Below, one piece after another: positions 6,243 to 8,821 of a DNA stretch of 8,821 nt. Each line of letters opens with the position of its first letter. Position 1 is the first letter of the stretch. Origin of the DNA: an uncultured Marinicella sp. (GTDB lineage Bacteria > Pseudomonadota > Gammaproteobacteria > Xanthomonadales > Marinicellaceae); contig CALLLZ010000318.1 in the NCBI GenBank assembly GCA_938008005.1, positions 1-8,821 of the forward strand. The letters run 5' to 3'. The notes under the pieces were generated by a model. The model did no database searches. It was not told the DNA's origin and worked only from the letters and a program-made list of their open reading frames with translations. Position numbers and translations under genes: made by a program.

Positions 6243-6470
6243 GACTTTAAGTATTCTTTTGCGTTGTTATGTTTTGTAGTCAATATGAATAACTATTGAA
6301 CTAGAACCAAGCTTTGCCAAAGCGCCAACGGTTGGAGCAACTGAGCACTTAAAGATCAAGCAGAAAAATATGAATAGATCAGGATCTCCTTAACCATATA
6401 AAGCCGTAGAAGGTTCAAATTTCATGAATTTTTCAGATTATTTTCAAGATAAAAACAGGACGCCTTGAAA
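6243..6470. other. Non-coding stretch with short palindromes
   Basis: No open frame here has family features or a credible start. Contents are two adjacent odd-centred palindromes, GCTTTG-C-CAAAGC (6311-6323) and CCAAC-G-GTTGG (6325-6335), the palindrome AGATC-AG-GATCT (6376-6387), and a weak promoter-like pair TTCAAA (6414-6419) and GATTAT (6436-6441) with 16 bases between. These could be regulator sites for the downstream exported-protein gene or remains of a small RNA; none is proven. Confidence 0.4.
6414..6441 (+). promoter_or_regulatory. Weak promoter candidate for the exported-protein gene
   Basis: TTCAAA and GATTAT match the -35 and -10 consensus at 4 of 6 positions each, 16 bases apart. 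A start near 6448 would give a leader of about 77 bases that includes the RBS-masking structure. A rival -35, TTGAAA (6465-6470), pairs only with a poor -10 (TGCATT) and would start downstream of most of that structure. Confidence 0.25.
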
Positions 6471-6471
6471 C

Positions 6472-6521
6472 AATAACCTCAATAACTGCATTTTGCAGTC
6501 GATTGAAATAGAGAGGTTATT
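6472..6521 (+). promoter_or_regulatory. 5' leader structure masking the Shine-Dalgarno of the exported-protein gene
   Basis: AATAACCTC (6472-6480) is a perfect 9-bp inverted match to GAGGTTATT (6513-6521). Inside lies a second hairpin, ACTGCA-TTT-TGCAGT (6485-6499). The 3' arm holds the gene's Shine-Dalgarno GAGAGG (6511-6516), eight bases before the ATG at 6525, so the closed stem would block ribosome binding. A second AATAAC (6481-6486) could pair with GTTATT instead and leave GAGG free. The complementarity is seen; a regulatory role is inferred. Confidence 0.5.
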
Positions 6522-6524
6522 AAT

Positions 6525-7841
6525 ATGAATCAAACCATCATTGCTGCGATGCTCACATTGAGTGTCATTTCTAGTGCACACAGTGAAGTGGCTCCATTGG
6601 TCTCTGGACAAAAAGTGCAGGTTAAAAAATTAACACGTGACATCAGTAACGTAAAATCAGCCATTTTTACAACCGGGCCATCTGAATTTCAAAGTGCTGA
6701 AATCATTAAAGCCAAGCAAAAAAGATTTCAGCAATTCACTGAAGCATTAAACCGCTATCCACAGTTAGATGATCCACTGGTTCAAGCTGCTCGGACTGAA
6801 TATTTGAAATTACAAAAGGTATTAAAAGAGGAATATCAGCGTGCCAATCAACAAGTGAAAGAATTGGGTGATGTACAAGCAAGAATGGCTTTGTTACAAC
6901 AGAATTTTGATCAATACCCAGTGCCGGCTCCAATGACACCACCCTTTGATGCAGATGCAGTTGCTGGTTGGCTTAAACAAGCCAGTGCCGCCAGAACTGT
7001 TGGGGAACACAACTTGAAAGAAGTGAATGCGATCGCACCATTGGCGTTTTTGCCTAATAATCCGGGAACGCCGCAAAGTGGGTCCCCGTTTGATACCAAT
7101 GACCTCAAAGGGATGCGGCTTAACGCCATGCAAATGCAAAAAGATGTTCAAGCCAATTACAAAATCATGTCAGATGATGTGGTCAATAAACTACAACAAA
7201 AACTTGAGCAAGTTCAATCCAGATGGCAAGAAGATCCAACAGGGGATAAAAAGTGGGTGTTTCTTAAAGCAGACCAAGTCAGTCAGTCAAAACGATTGTT
7301 TTCAGAAAGCAAAGCTTTGGCCCAATCATCTATTTATTTAGAAAAAGCTTTAAAACAAGATCACAGATTAGCAACCGAAGCATTGAAACAAATAAACCTG
7401 GCAGAAAAAAAATATCAAACCAATGCCAAGTTAGCACTGAATTCATCAAAGCTGCCAGAGTCACAGAGCGAAGATTATCAGAGGTTTGAGTTTGCTGAAG
7501 ACATCCTTGAAAAACCCAGGTATGAATTTGGCGAATTTGGTCCAATCATTTTAACCACTAAAGACATCATAGAGCGTGAAAGTAAAAGCAGTAATATCGA
7601 TATAGATAAAGTAGATGTGGCCAGTAATGGTGACATAAAAATGTCCGGTACAGAGACCACTTGGACTTATAAGTGGCAAGAATTTAAATTTGCAACTCCA
7701 ATCAAAGACCCTGATGGCAGGTGGTATATTTGGTGGATAACAGCGAAGAAATATGCTTCTGGCTCTTCTATCACACCTCTGGGTGAATGGATATCAGGTG
7801 AAGCGACCCAAGGGAATCCAATTTTACCTGCGAATTTTTAA
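6525..7841 (+). CDS. Hypothetical exported protein, cysteine-free, largely helical with aromatic C-terminal domain
   Basis: I do not recognise this family. The 438-residue protein begins with a Sec signal peptide: a short polar start, the hydrophobic stretch IIAAMLTLSVISSA and a likely cleavage after AHS (residue 20), so it is probably periplasmic or secreted. There is no cysteine anywhere, so it is not a lipoprotein and has no disulphides. Residues 55-125 and 195-310 are Lys/Gln/Glu-rich and helical with coiled-coil character. Two Pro-rich linkers (131-142; 176-190) break the helices. The last 110 residues change to an aromatic, strand-like segment with W380, W384, W400, W403, W404 and W422. 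The start is well supported by GAGAGG eight bases upstream, the best Shine-Dalgarno in the window. It stands alone between a DUF2855 gene and a convergent lipid kinase gene, so context gives no function. Confidence 0.9.
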   Translation: MNQTIIAAMLTLSVISSAHSEVAPLVSGQKVQVKKLTRDISNVKSAIFTTGPSEFQSAEIIKAKQKRFQQFTEALNRYPQLDDPLVQAARTEYLKLQKVLKEEYQRANQQVKELGDVQARMALLQQNFDQYPVPAPMTPPFDADAVAGWLKQASAARTVGEHNLKEVNAIAPLAFLPNNPGTPQSGSPFDTNDLKGMRLNAMQMQKDVQANYKIMSDDVVNKLQQKLEQVQSRWQEDPTGDKKWVFLKADQVSQSKRLFSESKALAQSSIYLEKALKQDHRLATEALKQINLAEKKYQTNAKLALNSSKLPESQSEDYQRFEFAEDILEKPRYEFGEFGPIILTTKDIIERESKSSNIDIDKVDVASNGDIKMSGTETTWTYKWQEFKFATPIKDPDGRWYIWWITAKKYASGSSITPLGEWISGEATQGNPILPANF

Positions 7842-7857
7842 GGCTACTATTAAAACA

Positions 7858-7897
7858 ACAGTTGAAGAATTGGTATGTATGGCATTCCTTCAACTGT
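7858..7897. terminator. Hairpin between convergent genes, probable bidirectional terminator
   Basis: ACAGTTGAAG (7858-7867) pairs perfectly with CTTCAACTGT (7888-7897), extended inward by AAT/ATT with one bulged C. On the minus strand the stem is followed at once by TGTTTTAA, and on the plus strand by five T's at 7911-7915, 13 bases later. It sits 17 bases after the exported-protein stop and about 90 bases beyond the kinase stop, and best fits termination of the minus-strand gene. Confidence 0.55.
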
Positions 7898-7987
7898 GTA
7901 TTTATGGCACTTTTTGTCATTTTAAACACAATGCCAATGTTTATTTACTGTTACAAGGATTGAGCCTGTTATCGGGTTGATAGTTTG

Positions 7988-8821
7988 TTAGGTAAAAATT
8001 TTTAGCGCCTGTTTGATGCAGTTAATTTTTACTGGTGTTTGCCCGATGAATTCGCCATCAGGCATCAGTGGCAATGAAGCTTGCGTCTCGATCGTTATGC
8101 TTTTTATTTTTTTGCTTTCAACTTCTTGGTATTTAATGTGTTTACCAGAATAAATGCTAGGAAACAGTCTGAGAATTTTAAGCCTTGAAATTTTTTTGAG
8201 GATGATGACGTCTAACAAACCATCATCAATTTTGGCTTCAGGTGCAATCAGAAATGATGTGCCGGTATAGCGACTGTTTGCCACTTCTACAAAGATCAAG
8301 TCTTCATTCATTTCAATGATGTTGTCATCTGCATCTGTCATGCTCAGTTGTATGGGGTGTTTCTTTAATTTAGCAGTCTCCCATAATGTGGCCAAGGTAT
8401 AAGCTGATTTACCCAGTTTCTTTATTTTCATCGTGGTTTGTCCCGCATCAACCACAAAGCCCATACCAATGATGTTAATGAAATAAAATGCTTGTTCTGG
8501 TGTTTGTGCATGGCCAAGATCGATGGTTTGGGTATTGTTTTTGTGGATGATATCAATGCCAGTTTGCCAATCTGTTGGCTTTAGCCCCAGTTCTCTGGCA
8601 AAAGCATTTCCTGTTCCAACTGGAATTACACCCAATGGCACTCTTTTTTCTGGCCTGTGATGCATTAAACCATTGACCACTTCAAACAAAGTACCATCAC
8701 CACCAGCTGCGATTACACCTGTAAATTGAGAGAGATCTGACTCTTGAATCAATGATTTTGCATGTCCAGAATGGGTGGTATGGGCAATTTGATAAGCCAG
8801 GTTTTTAGTACGGCAATAAGC
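7988..8821 (-). CDS. Diacylglycerol/lipid kinase family protein (YegS/DgkB type), 5' end outside the window
   Basis: Soluble or membrane-associated ATP-dependent kinase that phosphorylates a lipid such as diacylglycerol. The 277 visible residues contain the catalytic core: AAGGDGTLFEVVNGL (38-52, ATP/metal loop), PVGTGNAFARELG (68-80), NIIGMGFVVDAG, and DDGLLDVIILKK and PDGEF in the C-terminal beta-sandwich. The reading frame stays open to the window edge. The first 23 visible codons (AYQIAHTTHSGHAKSLIQE) match the usual segment before GGDGT, so the true start lies beyond 8821, and the TTG at 8752 is an internal Leu codon. Perhaps 20-30 N-terminal residues are missing. The lipid substrate cannot be told from sequence; GTGNAFAREL also occurs in sphingosine kinase-like members. 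It converges with the exported-protein gene. Confidence 0.92.
   Translation of the reverse strand, partial: AYCRTKNLAYQIAHTTHSGHAKSLIQESDLSQFTGVIAAGGDGTLFEVVNGLMHHRPEKRVPLGVIPVGTGNAFARELGLKPTDWQTGIDIIHKNNTQTIDLGHAQTPEQAFYFINIIGMGFVVDAGQTTMKIKKLGKSAYTLATLWETAKLKKHPIQLSMTDADDNIIEMNEDLIFVEVANSRYTGTSFLIAPEAKIDDGLLDVIILKKISRLKILRLFPSIYSGKHIKYQEVESKKIKSITIETQASLPLMPDGEFIGQTPVKINCIKQALKIFT

Noticed and set aside
6032..6283. 83-codon minus-strand frame over the end of the DUF2855 gene
   Set aside because: Antisense shadow that runs through the hairpin; no family features.
6281..6298. Inverted repeat CAATA/TATTG
   Set aside because: Five AT-rich pairs are expected by chance in DNA of this composition.
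6736..7660. Several 60-104 codon frames on both strands inside the exported-protein gene
   Set aside because: All lie within a well-supported long gene that has a signal peptide and RBS; their compositions are those of out-of-frame translations.
7753..7980. 75-codon plus-strand frame running past the exported-protein stop
   Set aside because: It starts inside the upstream gene without an RBS, crosses the 7858-7897 hairpin and has no domain; its hydrophobic end comes from T-rich intergenic DNA.
8750..8752. TTG as the start of the lipid kinase
   Set aside because: The frame stays open upstream to the window edge, and those codons match the conserved segment before GGDGT, so the gene is cut by the window and the TTG is internal.

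Overview
The window comes from an AT-rich bacterial chromosome, almost certainly a gammaproteobacterium. IspA and AccA match the Escherichia coli proteins motif by motif (DDLPAMDDDDLRRG in IspA; LDFEQP and the whole carboxyltransferase core in AccA), and the 5S rRNA is of the gammaproteobacterial type. I cannot name the genus from sequence alone. No transposase, integrase, tRNA, CRISPR array or phage gene is visible; most of the window is ordinary chromosomal backbone.

Layout. Bases 12-130 (+) are a 5S rRNA, the end of an rRNA operon whose earlier part lies outside the window, followed by a strong intrinsic terminator. Facing it is a tightly packed minus-strand cluster read accA > tilS > xseB > ispA (3525 down to 241), with a 20-base overlap, a 9-base gap and a 4-base overlap. 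It joins fatty acid synthesis (AccA), tRNA-Ile decoding (TilS), DNA repair (XseB) and isoprenoid synthesis (IspA). Divergent from accA, across a 109-base region with two candidate extended -10 promoters, are an adenosine/adenine deaminase family gene and an overlapping, unusually AT-rich Nudix hydrolase. Next, under its own good sigma70-type promoter with a palindrome against its -35 box, is a DUF2855 protein related to medium-chain dehydrogenases. A roughly 300-base non-coding stretch with several short palindromes leads to a 438-residue exported, cysteine-free protein of unknown function. The window ends with a convergent lipid kinase gene of the YegS/DAGK type, cut off at its 5' end by the window edge.

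The most interesting spots are the leader of the unknown exported protein, where a 9-bp inverted repeat with a nested hairpin would mask its Shine-Dalgarno sequence (a possible RNA switch or thermosensor); the unknown protein itself; and the AT-rich Nudix gene translationally coupled to a deaminase that carries adenine-deaminase-type residues. No complete, clearly new multi-gene system is evident.
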